This document shows positions 35,254 through 47,025 of a stretch of DNA of 64,000 bases, in pieces. Each line of letters opens with the position of its first letter. The stretch's first letter is position 1. The translations under genes and the position numbers were made by a program. The notes under the pieces are model-generated. The model did not search any database. It saw nothing but the letters and a program-made list of their open reading frames with translations, and was not told the origin of the DNA. The stretch is from Amborella trichopoda (lineage: Eukaryota > Streptophyta > Magnoliopsida > Amborellales > Amborellaceae). Where the stretch lies: the NCBI RefSeq assembly GCF_000471905.2, contig NW_006499810.1, positions 4,447,498 through 4,511,497 of the forward strand. Direction: 5' to 3'.

Positions 35254-35939
35254 TGTTGGAAATGTAGCCTTTAAGGCCCTTTTCTCCCAAGAATTTATTT
35301 TTCAATAACGATACAAACGCCATATTATATAGTAAATGTGAAATCTCAAATGGTTGACATGAGGCAATGCCATATACTAGGCCCCATTTTAGAGCTTTTA
35401 AAGGATGTTGCACTGGAGGGAAAACCCAGTGATATGTTTAGATTCCTTGTAAGAATTGTTTTTCTATAATGTAGTTGTACAAAATTATTTAATTTCTAAA
35501 TATATTTTTATCAAATTGTAAGGATATTTGGATGACATTCTATTATATGAGTCATTAGAGCACTAATGACAGGTTTAGCTCATTACATAGGATTAACAGT
35601 TTGGTTACAAATTGTTAATCCTAATTAGCTGCACTTAATGGAATTAAGGCAGAATTTTTACTTGGATCTCAACTCCTAAGACTATGAATGTGAGAGTTAC
35701 AAACTAAATGGTTATCTATAAAAAGATGTTAACCCCTCAAGTAAAGAGGACAAACAAGTATGGAAAAGGGGTGAATGAGATTGACTAAAGAGGACTCTCA
35801 AGATCACCTGTCACTGGGTGGATTGATCTATAGGTTTTGGTATGGAACCTTAAGTACTTCATGTGATATAAAGATAGGTCTGAGTAAGTTGTTTATCAAT
35901 TTTATTTATTTAATGATTTTTTTCTTTTTGAGGCTAACA
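35254..35939 (+). repeat. 5' LTR of the copia element
   Basis: A 686-base LTR starting TGTTGGAAATGTAGCC and ending GAGGCTAACA. TATAAAAA at 35,717-35,724 is a likely TATA box, matched at 50,583-50,590 in the 3' LTR. The PBS follows directly. Confidence 0.9.
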
Positions 35940-35940
35940 A

Positions 35941-35957
35941 TGGTATCAAAGCAATGT
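35941..35957 (+). promoter_or_regulatory. Copia primer binding site (initiator tRNA-Met)
   Basis: TGGTATCAAAGCAATGT lies one base after the LTR. It matches the plant initiator tRNA-Met complement TGGTATCAGAGCCATGG at 14 of 17 positions. Confidence 0.85.
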
Positions 35958-36070
35958 TGACTCTCAAATATAACTTGCTGAATCTTTATTATTATTAGTA
36001 TTATTTTATTGACCTCATATCAAAAAGATCTATTGCACATGACGCTATTGTTTTGTCTGCCAATAAATCT

Positions 36071-36567
<497 letters not shown>

Positions 36568-36569
36568 AG

Positions 36570-36584
36570 TGGTATCAGAGCCAT
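36570..36584 (+). promoter_or_regulatory. Pararetroviral primer binding site (initiator tRNA-Met)
   Basis: TGGTATCAGAGCCAT matches the first 15 bases of the standard caulimovirid minus-strand primer site. It lies at the extreme left edge of the insertion. Confidence 0.9.
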
Positions 36585-36788
36585 ATAAACTTTATTCAAA
36601 GAACTGTTATTAGTTAAAAGATAACACTTTAGAGGCTAGAAACCTAATTAAATTTCTCCATTAAGAAAGTTAGTCCGAGCGTTGAGACTATTGCCGCCCA
36701 GTCTAGAAAGACCGTTAAGGCCAGGTAGAGCCGCTGAGGTCATAAGAGACGTAAGAGGTTGACTAAAGGTACTCATCCGTAACTTCTA

Positions 36789-38007
36789 ATGGAAAATTTC
36801 ATTAGGAATCTATCTAATAAAGCTTTATCTTCTTCTAATAGCACTCTTAGAATAAAAATAAAGAAGAAGTTTTAATAGAAAACATTGAAAAACAAATTCA
36901 GAATTGGAACATCCCTAAAGTACTAATATCTGAAATTTATAAAAAGGGAACGTTCGACTTAAAAATAGGATATGCTATAAAGACAGTAGAACAGAGTCTA
37001 TCCGTTACTAGCGAGCAAGAAAATTTCCAACTCTTGTCAAATAAGATGATACAATCCTATAAAAATAAAAATTAAAAATATCTACATATAGGATTAATTC
37101 AAGTAGCTATAAAACCACTCACTAGATTAGGACTAAACAACTCCATACTCTTATGTTTAAGAGATAATAGACATAATAAATTTTCAGATTCATTATTAGG
37201 AATAGTAGAGTCTAGTTTATGTAGTGGTTCAGTATATTTCAATTGCTTTCCCAATTATGCAGTATCACTCAGTGATCTAATATACTTAAAGTATTAACAT
37301 TGAATCTTAAGACCCAAGGGTTTGACATGAACCCAGGATCCCAAAATATAGCACTAGTATATAGGATTTGTTATAAAGTAATTACTACATTATGTCCAAA
37401 TGTAATACAACAAGATACGAAAGGACAAACAATATTTTTCCAAACCAATGTAGAAAAATCTAATACAATTATACCCAAATCTATTGACTGGTCTCAAATA
37501 GTGCTACCTGAAACATGGACTGCTTATAATGAAAACCAACATTATATGACTCATAATAATAAACAAACAGATCAAATAGTCGAACACCCAGATGGTGATA
37601 TAGAAATTCAATTCGGTAATAATAGGAAAACTAAATTACATATTAGAGATGATTCGGTAATAAAACCTCAGAGAAAAATTCAAGAACCTGCTAGGAGTTC
37701 TACCTCTACAATTCAAGGATTAACTCGAACTAAGAGCAATATCCATATACCTCAATGCAAGACCATAGATAATATCTCACAAAATAGTGACCAAGCTTTT
37801 GCTGATGTAGAATTTCAAGTAGCAACCTTGCAACAAGAAGAAAAGGCAGATTTAGAATATTTAAAAAATGACTATTTAGCTGATACTAACGCTGAAATAA
37901 GAAATTGGTATTTAAATAAATTCTCAAAACCATTAATAGATATGTTCCACAAAAGATACAATAAATTTTTAAAAATAGAAAGAAGAACTGTAAGCTTTTT
38001 TGATTGA
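36789..38007 (+). pseudogene. Caulimovirid movement protein domain (30K family)
   Basis: Movement proteins open plasmodesmata for cell-to-cell spread. ATG at 36,789 begins a short frame that shifts near 36,870. The next frame carries NWNIPKVLISEIYKKGTFDL, then, after a stop near 37,075, YLHIGLIQVAIKPLTRLGL and LLCLRDNRHNKFSDSLLG, the conserved core with the invariant aspartate. A second shift near 37,295 leads to the 235-codon frame at 37,300-38,007, with IFFQTNVEKSN and IDWSQIVLPETW, typical of the C-terminal part in petu- and florendovirus-like genomes. It is followed by polyprotein linker sequence. At least three breaks are visible. Confidence 0.75.
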
Positions 38008-38061
38008 TTAACCACAGTTCTCAATGAAAAGGAAGTCCCTTTCCCAAATTTTAAAATACAT

Positions 38062-38640
38062 GTGTTAGAAAAACAATATAAGACATTTTATCTAGTCGAA
38101 GGAGTAAGTATAACTAGTATACAGCCACTTGAAAAAAGTATTATAATAAAAAGATCTCAAAAAGAAAAGGATTCAGATTCCAAATTAACTTCAGAAACAA
38201 GACCCACACCTTATAAAATGCCAGGAGAACAGATGCCTAAAATAGAACTGATACCCCATATGATTGAACAAAATAATTATACAAATTTATGTTTAAAGAT
38301 ATTAGGGAAACAAGCAACCAGAGTAGAAAATCTTATAAGAATCCCTCAAGAGAAAGAAGAAGAAAAAAGAAAGGCAATCTTAGTTAAACCTCCTCCTGAA
38401 ATAGATAGAACTAGATTTAATATTAAAGAAGACAACAAAGATCTAATAGACGAATTAATAACAAAATTGTCCAAATTAAATATAAAAGAACCAAAAGGTA
38501 AATGAATTATTTTAGAATTTGAAACAATGACTCTTCAAGAAGAGCCAATAATAGAAAATACCATTGATAATATGGAAATAGCTTTTAAGGAAGACGATAA
38601 AAAATAATATCAAATATGGGTCCAAATGGAGGCCTGTTGC
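38062..38640 (+). pseudogene. Polyprotein linker between movement protein and capsid
   Basis: The 147-codon frame at 38,062-38,505 is Lys/Glu-rich, with LVEGVSITSIQPLEKSIIIK near the start and a charged, helical end. I recognise no domain. Its position between movement protein and capsid is usual for caulimovirid polyproteins, where this part is poorly conserved. Confidence 0.5.
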
Positions 38641-38739
38641 CCAAGCCAGAATGTATCATACTAGACCTACTCCTGTAGATTACAGTTTGAAGAAGACCTC
38701 ATATCACATACTGTATCATACCCTGGTAGAAGTATAGTG

Positions 38740-39630
38740 AACTGGAATATAGACTGAATGTCAGAACATCAAATATTAGATACCATGAAACATATAACAA
38801 TGTATGCTTCAGCCTGTAAAATAGCAGGAACCCACGATTAAGAAGTAGCCAAAGCCATAGTTTGTGGCTTCACTGGATGGCTTTGTGGCTAGTGGGACTT
38901 TCACATGAATGAAACCACCAAAAATTAAATATTAACTGCAACAAAAAGTTGGATAGTTAAAAATGAACAAAATCAAGACATTCCATATAGCGAAAGTGAT
39001 GTTGTAAATACTTTAATATATACTATCACTCTTCATTTTGTGGGGAGTACAACATTATTAAAAGCCAGATCCGAAGATCTGCTATCCAATTTAAGATGTC
39101 CTACACTATCTCATTACAAATGGTATAAAGATGTTTTCTTTTCCAGACTACTTAACAGAGAAGATAGTAGTGCTGACCACTGGAAAGAGAAATTCATTGC
39201 AGGATTACCTTCTCTGTTTGCAAAAAAGGTAAAAAATAGGCTCAAAAATAAACATGGGGGAATCATATCATACTCCGTATACACATTAGGAGAACTTTCA
39301 GCTGAAATATGTGCAGAAGGACTAGCCTTACGTACTGACCTAAAATTGAAAAATCAATTAGAAAAACAACGAATGATAGGAAAGAAAGAATTAGGGGACT
39401 TTTGCGAACAATTTGGATACAGTACAAATATATCCCCAACAAAAATCCATAAGAGAAAATATAAAATCGAAATAGAAATAAGCACAAATCGAAAGGAGGA
39501 AGCAAAGAAAAGTTTATCAAAAGATTTTCTCCCAAAACTAAATATAAAAAAGGAAAAAAGAAATTACCTGTCTGTTATAAATGTGGAAAAATTGGACACT
39601 ATAAAAGTAACTGTAAAGTAAAAAGAAACA
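38740..39630 (+). pseudogene. Caulimovirid capsid protein with CCHC zinc knuckle
   Basis: The capsid protein packages the viral genome. A first part with stops (38,755-39,039) is followed by a 193-codon frame (39,040-39,621) containing LLSNLRCPTLSHYKWYKDVF, WKEKFIAGLPSLFAKKV and ISYSVYTLGEL, which are caulimovirid capsid core motifs. A zinc knuckle of the form C-x2-C-x4-H-x4-C lies at 39,573-39,614 (CYKCGKIGHYKSNC) but in a different frame, so a frameshift separates it from the core. Three in-frame stops occur in the N-terminal part. Confidence 0.8.
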
Positions 39631-39794
39631 TAGATACCCTGATATTAGATGAAAATGTTAGAAATAAACTATATGACATTATACAAATATATGATGATGA
39701 AACAGACTCTAGTACAACTGAAAATAGTAGTGAAGACTCTCTAATTGGTAATGTTAAAGATGAAGTACTATTATGGAGTAGTTCAGATGAAAAT

Positions 39795-40121
39795 ATGGAA
39801 GAATCCTCTTGTAAGACTTTAACCAATGAAGAGAATTTAATCTTGGATATAATAGAAAAAATTTCTAACCCAGAAGAGAAAAGAGAAATAATAACTCAGT
39901 ATATCAACATAGCTAAGGCAAAAAATAAATCTACTCCACTAATAAAACCCCAAGATAATTATAATTTTTCTGAAATTATGAAAAGAAAAAGCAATAAAAA
40001 AACAATTAAAAGAGAACCAACTATATCCGAAATAAGGCAAGAAATTAATGGAGTAAAGAGTGAACTTCAAACTCTTAAAAATAGAATTAGAATATTAGAA
40101 TTGCAGAAAGAATTCTCTTAA
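39795..40121 (+). pseudogene. Coiled-coil linker of the polyprotein
   Basis: A 108-codon frame rich in Glu, Lys and Ile; the last 35 residues (EIRQEINGVKSELQTLKNRI) have heptad-like spacing and are likely a coiled coil. It lies between zinc knuckle and protease and ends at a stop (40,119). No named domain. Confidence 0.5.
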
Positions 40122-40229
40122 GCTATTTCGGATAATGATGAATTAGAGTTCGATCAATTATTAAATTCTCATAAAGAACTTCAATCTATACCAGAATCCT
40201 CAGGAAACAAAATAAATGAAAACGACAGC

Positions 40230-40640
40230 TCTTTAAATTTAATAAATAGAATAATTAATAGAAAATGGTTTACCTTAGTAAAAATTAAAGTAAAAAATGA
40301 ATATAGCTTTCAATCTTTAGCTTTAAATGATTCAGGAGCAGACCTAAACTGTATAAATTAAAGTCTAGTTCCTACTAAATACTTCGATAAAACAACTCAG
40401 ATACTAAATAGTGCCGATGGAAGTAGATTGATAATTAAATATAAGTTATCCAATGCTATTGTTTGCAATAATGGAAATTGCTTAGAATTACCTTTTATTA
40501 TGATTAAAGGCTTAAGTCAAGTAGTCATTCTAGGAACATCATTCTTAAGCCTGCTTTATCCATTATCAATAGATTCTACATGAATCAAATCCACTATCAA
40601 TGGCCATAAAACTACGTTTGGATTTATAGATAAACCAAAA
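40230..40640 (+). pseudogene. Pararetroviral aspartic protease
   Basis: The active site LNDSGAD is at 40,323-40,343, followed by LNCIN and a stop at 40,359. The rest, with VVILGTSFLSLLYPL (about 40,519-40,565), is the second conserved block of a retropepsin. It would cut the polyprotein. The stop right after the active site and another near 40,580 inactivate it. Confidence 0.75.
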
Positions 40641-40656
40641 ATAAAAGAAATAAATA

Positions 40657-41700
40657 ATGTCAAACATGACAGAAAATAAAGAAAAATGTCTATGCTATCT
40701 AAAATCAGAAGTAAAGTATAAATCAGTTGAAGAACAATTATTACTACCTGAAAATAAGATAAAAATAGATGATATGAGAAAAAAAATCGAAAAGGAAATA
40801 TGTCAGGAATTGCCTAATGCATTTTGGGACAGGCAAAAACATATTATAACCCTACCAAATGAGGATGGGTTTGATGAAAGAAAAATTCCTACTAAAGCAA
40901 GGCTCATTCAAATGAATGCTAGATTATTAGAAATTTGTAAGAAAGAAATAGAAGAATTACTTAATAAAAAATTAATAAGGAAAAGTTCATCTCCTTGGAG
41001 TTGCTTTGCATTCTATGTAGAAAATGCTGCCGAAAAGGATTGAGGAGTTCTTAGACTTGTAAGTAATTATAAACCATTAAATAAAGTACTTCAATGGATT
41101 AGATATGCAATACCGTATAAAAAGGATTTACTAGATAGATTAGTAAATGCATGTATATTTTCTAAATTTGACCTAAAATCAGGATATATATTCAAAATCA
41201 AATAGCTGAGAAGATAGATACAAAACAACCTTCAATGTTCCATTTGGAGAATACGAATGGAACGTTAAGCCATTCAGATTAAAAAATGCTCCATCAGAAT
41301 TTCAAAAAATAATGAATGATGTATTTAACCCATATATGAAATTTATGATAGTCTATATTGATGATGTACTAATCTTCTCAGAAAATCTTCAACAACATTT
41401 CAAGCATATCAATGCCTTTTTAAATGCTGTAAAACATGCAGGATTGGTAGTATCTGCTAGAAACTTCCGTCTGTGCCAAACAAAAATAAGATTCCTTGGT
41501 CATAATATATATCAAGGGACTATTGCTCCAATAGAAAGAGCTATTCAATTTGCTGATAAATTCCCTGACATAATTCTTCATAAAAATGAATTACAAAGAT
41601 TTCTAGGATGCTTAAATTATGTAAATGAATTTTATAAAAATCTAGCTATTATAGCCAAACCTTTGTATGATAGATTAAAGAAAAACCTTCTACATGGATA
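40657..41700 (+). pseudogene. Pararetroviral reverse transcriptase
   Basis: The frame at 40,657-41,043 carries the RT lead-in (IPTKARLIQMNARLLEICKKEI, then LIRKSSSPWSCFAFYV). A stop follows at 41,041, and broken sequence includes LVSNYKPLNKVLQW. After a frame change near 41,200 the frame at 41,312-41,701 has FMIVYIDDVLIFS with the catalytic YIDD at 41,354-41,365, then FLGHNIYQGTIAPIER and LQRFLGCLNYVNEFYKN. The motif set is caulimovirid rather than gypsy. It would copy pregenomic RNA into DNA. Confidence 0.88.
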
Positions 41701-42189
41701 GATAAGCATACAAAAGCAGTTCAAGAACTTAAAGCTAAAGCAAAAGAATTACCTTGCTTAGCTTTATCTGATCCAAATGCTTTTAAAATAATAGAATGTG
41801 ATGCTTCAGAACATGGATTAGGAGGCATACTGAAACAAAAAATAAATATTGCCGAACAGTTAGTTCGCTACACGTCTAAAGATTGGAATAATACTCAACA
41901 GAACTATTCCACTATTAAAAAGGAAATACTTTCAATAGTCCACTGTGTGACAAAATTTCAAAGCGATATTCTTAATACTACAATTTTAATAAGAACCGAC
42001 TGCAAAGCTACTAAAGATGTTCTTCTTAAAGATGTTCAAAATATTGTCTCAAAGCAAATCTTTGCTCGTTGGCAAGCCATTTTATCTTCTTTTGATTTTA
42101 CCATTGAACATTTGAAAGGTTCTTCTAATTCCCTTCCTGACTTCTTGACTCGAGATTTTTTGCAGGGGGGGCAGCACTCGGCCAATTGA
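41701..42189 (+). pseudogene. Pararetroviral RNase H
   Basis: Following RT after a frame change near 41,698, this carries IIECDASEHGLGGILKQK (first catalytic aspartate at 41,800), then VRYTSKDWNNTQQNYSTIKKE and IRTDCKATKDVLL. It ends with IEHLKGSSNSLPDFLTRDFL, the usual end of the polyprotein. It would degrade the RNA template. Except for its junction with RT it is nearly open. Confidence 0.85.
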
Positions 42190-42199
42190 AGAAGAAATT

Positions 42200-43440
42200 C
42201 GGCAACCATTAGGAATAGAATTAGTTAATATGTATATGAATACTAATAACCAAAAGGGCAAGGCAACATTAGACATAGTCCCATCATCCCCTTGAAGATC
42301 ACCTATAATAAGCCTTCCACCTTATTCACCCAATAGTCCCAATATAGACTACCCACAATACTCCAGCCAACAAACCTCTTATCAAACTCAACCACCAGTT
42401 TTTCTACAATCACCTATTCCAAGAAAAGTATCTTCTACTGGAAAATCCCAGTATGAAGAAACGGCCTTTTTTATAGATTCTATCATAGAAGATAAACATG
42501 CCAGGGAAGACCCAAACCAAGTTGCAAAAATTTACCTACATAATAATCTAAGGCTTTCCAATGGTCCTAAAACGAGAGAATGGTACGAAGCTGTCTTGCT
42601 TGAGACAGGATCAATTTTTATAATTCATTATCGTTCAAGAAATTCTAATATGACATCATATTCAAAATTACAAATCAGACAAATACTACCATACAGTGAA
42701 TGGGGATCAGACCCTACGAGAGCAAAGAAATTACAGGCACAGGAATACCCAAATAAATATTATAGATATGCCGAATACATAGACGCCTGGCACAAAGTCC
42801 TAAGCCTCCAAAATATTTACAATTCTCATACATGGTTTGTACAATTCAAAATGCCCATAATTGAACATTTTCCCAACTGATTCAGAAGCTGGTTCCTTAC
42901 ATGGGGATCAGGATCGCAGATACTACTTGAGAACCTTCAGATATCTCAAGCAAAGCTTGTAGAACAAAATGGGAAGGATCCCAATGTTGATTATCACCTA
43001 TATTTCATGGCCATTTACCAAATCCCCTGGATCTTGAAGTGGCAATATGCAATATCAACAACCAATACTGATAATCATGAATGTATTTCAAAAATTGGAA
43101 AGAAATAATCGATTAATTGGTGGGATGTATTTGATGCTAAGAATTTGCAACCAGACAAAATAAAAATAAAGAAAATACCAGAAGCAATTGGATCCTTTTC
43201 ATAAGACCACCCAAATAGTTTATCAAACTACATCCGAAAAATGAAAAGAAGAAATCCGTAGGCCACTAAAGAACAGTTGGAAAAACAAATCTTACAAATC
43301 TTCGAAGAAGAAGCTTCATAATCATCCTCACAAAAGGAAGAAGACGAAAGCTATTGCAAGGAAGAAGAACACGCAGGGATGAGTCAGTATGGCGGCGACT
43401 TTTCTCAAAAGCCCAACGATTGACCCGCAAGAAATGGCTA
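42200..43440 (+). pseudogene. Pararetroviral ORF downstream of RNase H, function unknown
   Basis: After the polyprotein another coding stretch runs for about 1.2 kb in mostly one frame, with stops at 42,292, 42,878 and three or more beyond. It has a Pro/Ser/Tyr-rich start, then YEETAFFIDSIIEDKHARED, REWYEAVLLETGSIFIIHYR and HTWFVQFKMPIIEHFP; later IPWILKWQYAIS, a tryptophan-rich INWWDVFDA and a Lys/Glu-rich tail. I recognise no domain. Some endogenous caulimovirids of angiosperms carry a second ORF of unknown function here. The stretch could be that protein or a transactivator equivalent, but no motif decides it. Confidence 0.5.
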
Positions 43441-43522
43441 GGCCCATTACCCTGCAATATCCAAAAATCAATCCGTAATCAGAATGTCACGTGTGAATGA
43501 AATAGATCACCGACAAATAAAG

Positions 43523-43660
43523 CCACTATCAAAAGTAAAAGAACAGCTGTCCATCCTGCCGACGAAACAGTAGACCCACTATCAACAGTAAAAGAATAGT
43601 TGTCCATCCTGCCGATGAAACAGTAGACCCACTACCAACAGTAACCTACCAGATGTCCAG
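43523..43660 (+). promoter_or_regulatory. 53-bp tandem repeat upstream of the viral TATA box
   Basis: CCACTATCAAAAGTAAAAGA and the rest of the unit recur at 43,523, 43,576 and (partial) 43,629, an exact 53-base period, ending 135 bases before the TATA box. Placement suggests an enhancer, as in 35S-type promoters, but no protein site was verified. Confidence 0.7.
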
Positions 43661-43795
43661 TCGTACCTGTCCACTCACCTACAAGGGAATCCTGCCGACA
43701 ATTGCCACCCAACCCTCATCAGCCACCTGGAAAGATGTCTTCCACCTGCCAAAAGACAACTAAATTAGATTGAAGAAAGATTCAAGTCCGGCCTC

Positions 43796-43803
43796 TATAA
43801 AAA
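43796..43803 (+). promoter_or_regulatory. Pararetroviral promoter TATA box
   Basis: TATAAAAA in CCTCTATAAAAACCAGAAG, followed by a leader rich in CT. Placement after the last ORF and before a long leader matches the 35S-type promoter that makes pregenomic RNA. Confidence 0.7.
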
Positions 43804-44097
43804 CCAGAAGAAGCAAGCATAACGAGCAGGTCTTAGAGAGCTCAGAAGTTCTGCAAGCAAAAAGCCTCAATCTCTCTCCCTCTTTCTCTCCTTTTCTCTC
43901 TTGTAATCAGAAGCCGAAAGCTTCAATCTCTATTTCTCTCGTTTGTGAATACTCTCCATTTATGTGTGATTGCAACCTAGAATCCCTACCTAGTTATTGT
44001 CCTAACGAGTGGCGTCTTTTTACCAGTTATTGTATCTGCAAGTCGTAAGTTCTCTTTTCTCTTCTCAGTAATTTTCTTTTATTAGTCAATAGCCTGT

Positions 44098-44272
44098 GAT
44101 TTTCTTTTATGAGACGTTAGTCTGTAATTTTACTTTTATGAGAAGTTAGTCTGTATGTTAGTCTGTAATCTTACTGTTTATGTAATCTTTCTTTTATGAG
44201 AAGTTAGTCTGTATGTTAGTCTGTAATCTTACTGTGTATGTAATCTTTCTTTTATGAGAAGTTAGTCTGTAA
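44098..44272 (+). repeat. 58-bp tandem repeat in the viral leader
   Basis: The unit beginning CTTTTATGAGAAGTTAGTCT recurs at 44,133, 44,191 and (partial) 44,249, an exact 58-base period, preceded by a shorter diverged copy at about 44,104. Confidence 0.8.
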
Positions 44273-44286
44273 AATTATAATATTGC

Positions 44287-44292
44287 AATAAA
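44287..44292 (+). terminator. Candidate polyadenylation signal AATAAA
   Basis: AATAAA in TTGCAATAAAACTTAG about 490 bases after the TATA box, within the leader, as expected for a terminally redundant pregenomic RNA. A second AATAAA lies at 44,473-44,478. Confidence 0.45.
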
Positions 44293-44500
44293 ACTTAGTT
44301 TATTCTGATGCAGCTAAAGGCTATCTTTAGCATAAAATTTCGTCAATCTACCTATACTACCTAGATTATACTTGATATCGCTCCATTTTCTATATTAATC
44401 ATATTATGCATGTTAGTTTACTTAGGTTATGTTAGAATGCTTGTTTGAATATAATTTGAATATAATATCTTGAATAAAGTTTCTGTTTTTTAGATCTTGG

Positions 44501-44662
<162 letters not shown>

Positions 44663-44682
44663 NNNNNNNNNNNNNNNNNNNN
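44663..44682. other. Assembly gap (20 N)
   Basis: Twenty Ns directly after the AAT tract, so the true repeat length and the join to 44,683 are unknown. Confidence 1.
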
Positions 44683-45709
44683 GAGGAGTATTTTTTAGCT
44701 CTTTTTATCACCTTTTATAATGGTTTCCTTATACTAGCCATAGCGAGTTATTCTATCCCGTTTGTTTTTTCTTTGTCTTTTTTTTTTGCCAAATTCTTGT
44801 TTTTGCGAACGACATTTTCGTCTTAATGAGATAATGGGTTCCTTTTAACTTATCCCCAAATCTCCACCTCTGATCGCCTACAAAGAGACACCTATAACTT
44901 GTAACAGATCCGAAGAGAGAGAATAGCAAGAAGGAAGATGAGGAGCGAGTAAGGTGATATGTTTTTGGGATTTTTTTTATTTGTTTTTTTTTTCTTGAAC
45001 GGACATGCCTCTTGCCAAAATTTCTTCAATGGACATGATTGTTTTCTTGCCAAAAATTGTTTTAGTTTCTTCTAAGACAGACATGTTGTCTCTTTCCAAA
45101 ACTACTTTGTTTTTTCTTTCTTCGACGGACATGACTATATCCTGCCAAAATTTGTTTGTTTTCTTCTTCAATGGGTATGACTATTTCTTGCCAAAATTAC
45201 TTCTTGGATCATGGGCTGCACATTCTAACGACTATGTAATGGGTACATGCTTCACTCCCTTCATATTTTGGTTGCTATGAAGTACTATAAGCAGAGCTTG
45301 TAAACCGTATACATGATCATTATATTTTACCTCTTTCTGAGATAATAGATAGTCATCTTCTCTTTTGTTAGCATAATCTGTAATTCTTTTTTTTTCAATA
45401 CTATTAATTCCATTTTAGGATCATCCATTTTGTTATTATCACTCTTTTGTTTTTTATCACGAAATCTAGATTGAGAAAATTTTCTACTAGACCCTCATAT
45501 ATTGTTGTTTATTTGCAATTTGGGTATTATCAGATGAGAAGGGTTGGAAGAATTATTTATTGAATTAGATTAACATCGGGGCTTCTTCAATTCACCGGTT
45601 GTTGCAATTTTTTTTCTTGAGCCCTCTGTCTTGATAGTCCATTTTATTGTTCGGTGAGATCACAACTATGAACTAGATTTATTTTCTTGGTCTGTATTTT
45701 TTATTATTC
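44683..45709 (+). other. Copia 5' untranslated region, right part
   Basis: No coding region. It lies between the AAT tract and the gag start and, with 35,958-36,070, would form the copia leader. From about 44,990 to 45,210 it holds four imperfect repeats of about 55 bases (TTGCCAAAATTTCTTCAATGGACATGA type). Confidence 0.5.
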
Positions 45710-46556
45710 ATGAATCAAAAGCTAGAATTGAAGATAGAAAGACTCAATGAGCCAAACTATAATACGTAAAAAAAAAGATTAGCTTTGATCTTAGAGCAGG
45801 AAAATTTAGACCATATAATTTCAACTGAAGTTACTATTGAGCCCACTGATGTTAGCAATAAGGTAGAATAATTAGCTTATGCTAATTGGGAAAAATAAAA
45901 TAAGAAGTGTAAGGACATAATTTTGAGAAACATGGATGATGGATTATTATTGAGCTTAAACAAATTTACAAATACCAAAGATAATTATGATGAATTGGAC
46001 ATACAATTTGGGGTGACTTCAATGAGTAATTTAATAGTATTGTCTGAAGAGTAATATTCTTTTAAGATGAAGGAAAATGACTCTATAGTTGAACATATTA
46101 GGAAAATGATTTTGTTGGGCAAACAACTTATTAGTGCGGGTTATGCTTTGAATGATCAACAATAATTTTTAATTATACTTAATTGTTTGCCTAATTCTCG
46201 AGAATCTGCTGTGACTACTTTATCTTTAACCGCAAAGATCTTATGCTTTAAAATCTTCTTGTTGAATTGAAATCAGAAAAGGATCGTAGATCTTCAAGAA
46301 GGGCTAATGCACTTCACATTACCCAAATCCAAAACCCTCGAAATGGATAATCCTGTAACAAGAAAAAATCTTATCAACCTTGGAACAATAATAAAAGATA
46401 GAATTTTGAATATAAAAACAAGAGGCTTATGCATAACGAACCCAAGGGGACATGTTATATTTATGGGAAGATGGGGCACTTCAAATCCCATTGCCCAAAC
46501 AAAGGGGCTCCCAAAACACCCAACCAAGATTGTGACTACTTGTGTGTAGTGGTTGA
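45710..46556 (+). pseudogene. Copia gag with degenerate zinc knuckle
   Basis: ATG at 45,710 starts a frame whose pieces match copia gag: NQKLELKIERLNEPNYNT, then DIILRNMDDGLLLSLNKF and KMKENDSIVEHIRKMILLGK. Stops occur near 45,770, 45,868 and 46,050. A zinc knuckle lies at 46,453-46,494 (CYIYGKMGHFKSHC), where the second cysteine has become tyrosine. Gag would have formed the particle; the copy is dead. Confidence 0.75.
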
Positions 46557-46559
46557 TTA

Positions 46560-47025
46560 ATTAATACTTAAGGTGTCTTTGATGATTAGTGGATGGACCC
46601 TGGGGCCACTAAATACACATCCTGGTCTAGAGAAGGCTTTGTGGAACTTAAGGATCTTAAAACTAAAGAGCATATCATCTCTTTAGGCAACGATTCTAAG
46701 TCTAATGTATTGGGTATTGGGACTTGTAAATTAGCTATCCTAAATGGGAATTTTTTTCTCCTTTCTGACACTTTTTATGCTCCTTCCATGCGTTGTAACT
46801 TACTTTCGATCAGGAGGCTTAATACCAATGGATATGAAATTCGTTTCAGGGATGGGAAAGTTTTAATTGGGATTAATAGGAAAGCCATTGTATGGAGGAT
46901 AGCACGAGGGAATATATATTTGCTTAATAAAATAAACGAAACTTCATCTTCTCTTGCTTACTTGAATGTGTGTGATAAAGAAACTCTTTTTTTTGTGGCA
47001 TATGTGTTTGGGTCATATTAGTAGA
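46560..47025 (+). pseudogene. Copia aspartic protease region
   Basis: The frame 46,593-47,021 reads WMDPGATKYTSW where copia elements have W-(I/L)-D-S-G-A/C, so the active-site serine is replaced by proline. It continues FVELKDLKTKEHIISLGN and FYAPSMRCNLLSIRRLNTNG, typical of the protease and its C-terminal flank. The D-P-G change alone would probably abolish cleavage. Confidence 0.75.

Larger units (their letters stand above)
36568..44500 (+). mobile_element. Endogenous pararetrovirus (Caulimoviridae), one near-complete genome copy
   Basis: About 7.9 kb, a normal caulimovirid genome length. It starts at the tRNA-Met primer site, the conventional position 1 of these circular genomes, and reads movement protein, capsid with zinc knuckle, aspartic protease, RT and RNase H, a further ORF, then a TATA promoter and leader that would join back to the start. 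No integrase is present, as expected, because these viruses do not need integration. AAT repeats flank both sides. There are numerous stops and frame changes, so it is a fossil. Genus is uncertain; single-polyprotein layout and angiosperm host suggest a florendovirus- or petuvirus-like lineage. Confidence 0.88.

Noticed and set aside
44977-45280. Overlapping opposite-strand frames of 64 and 91 codons
   Set aside because: They run through the about 55-base imperfect repeats of the copia leader and show no domain.
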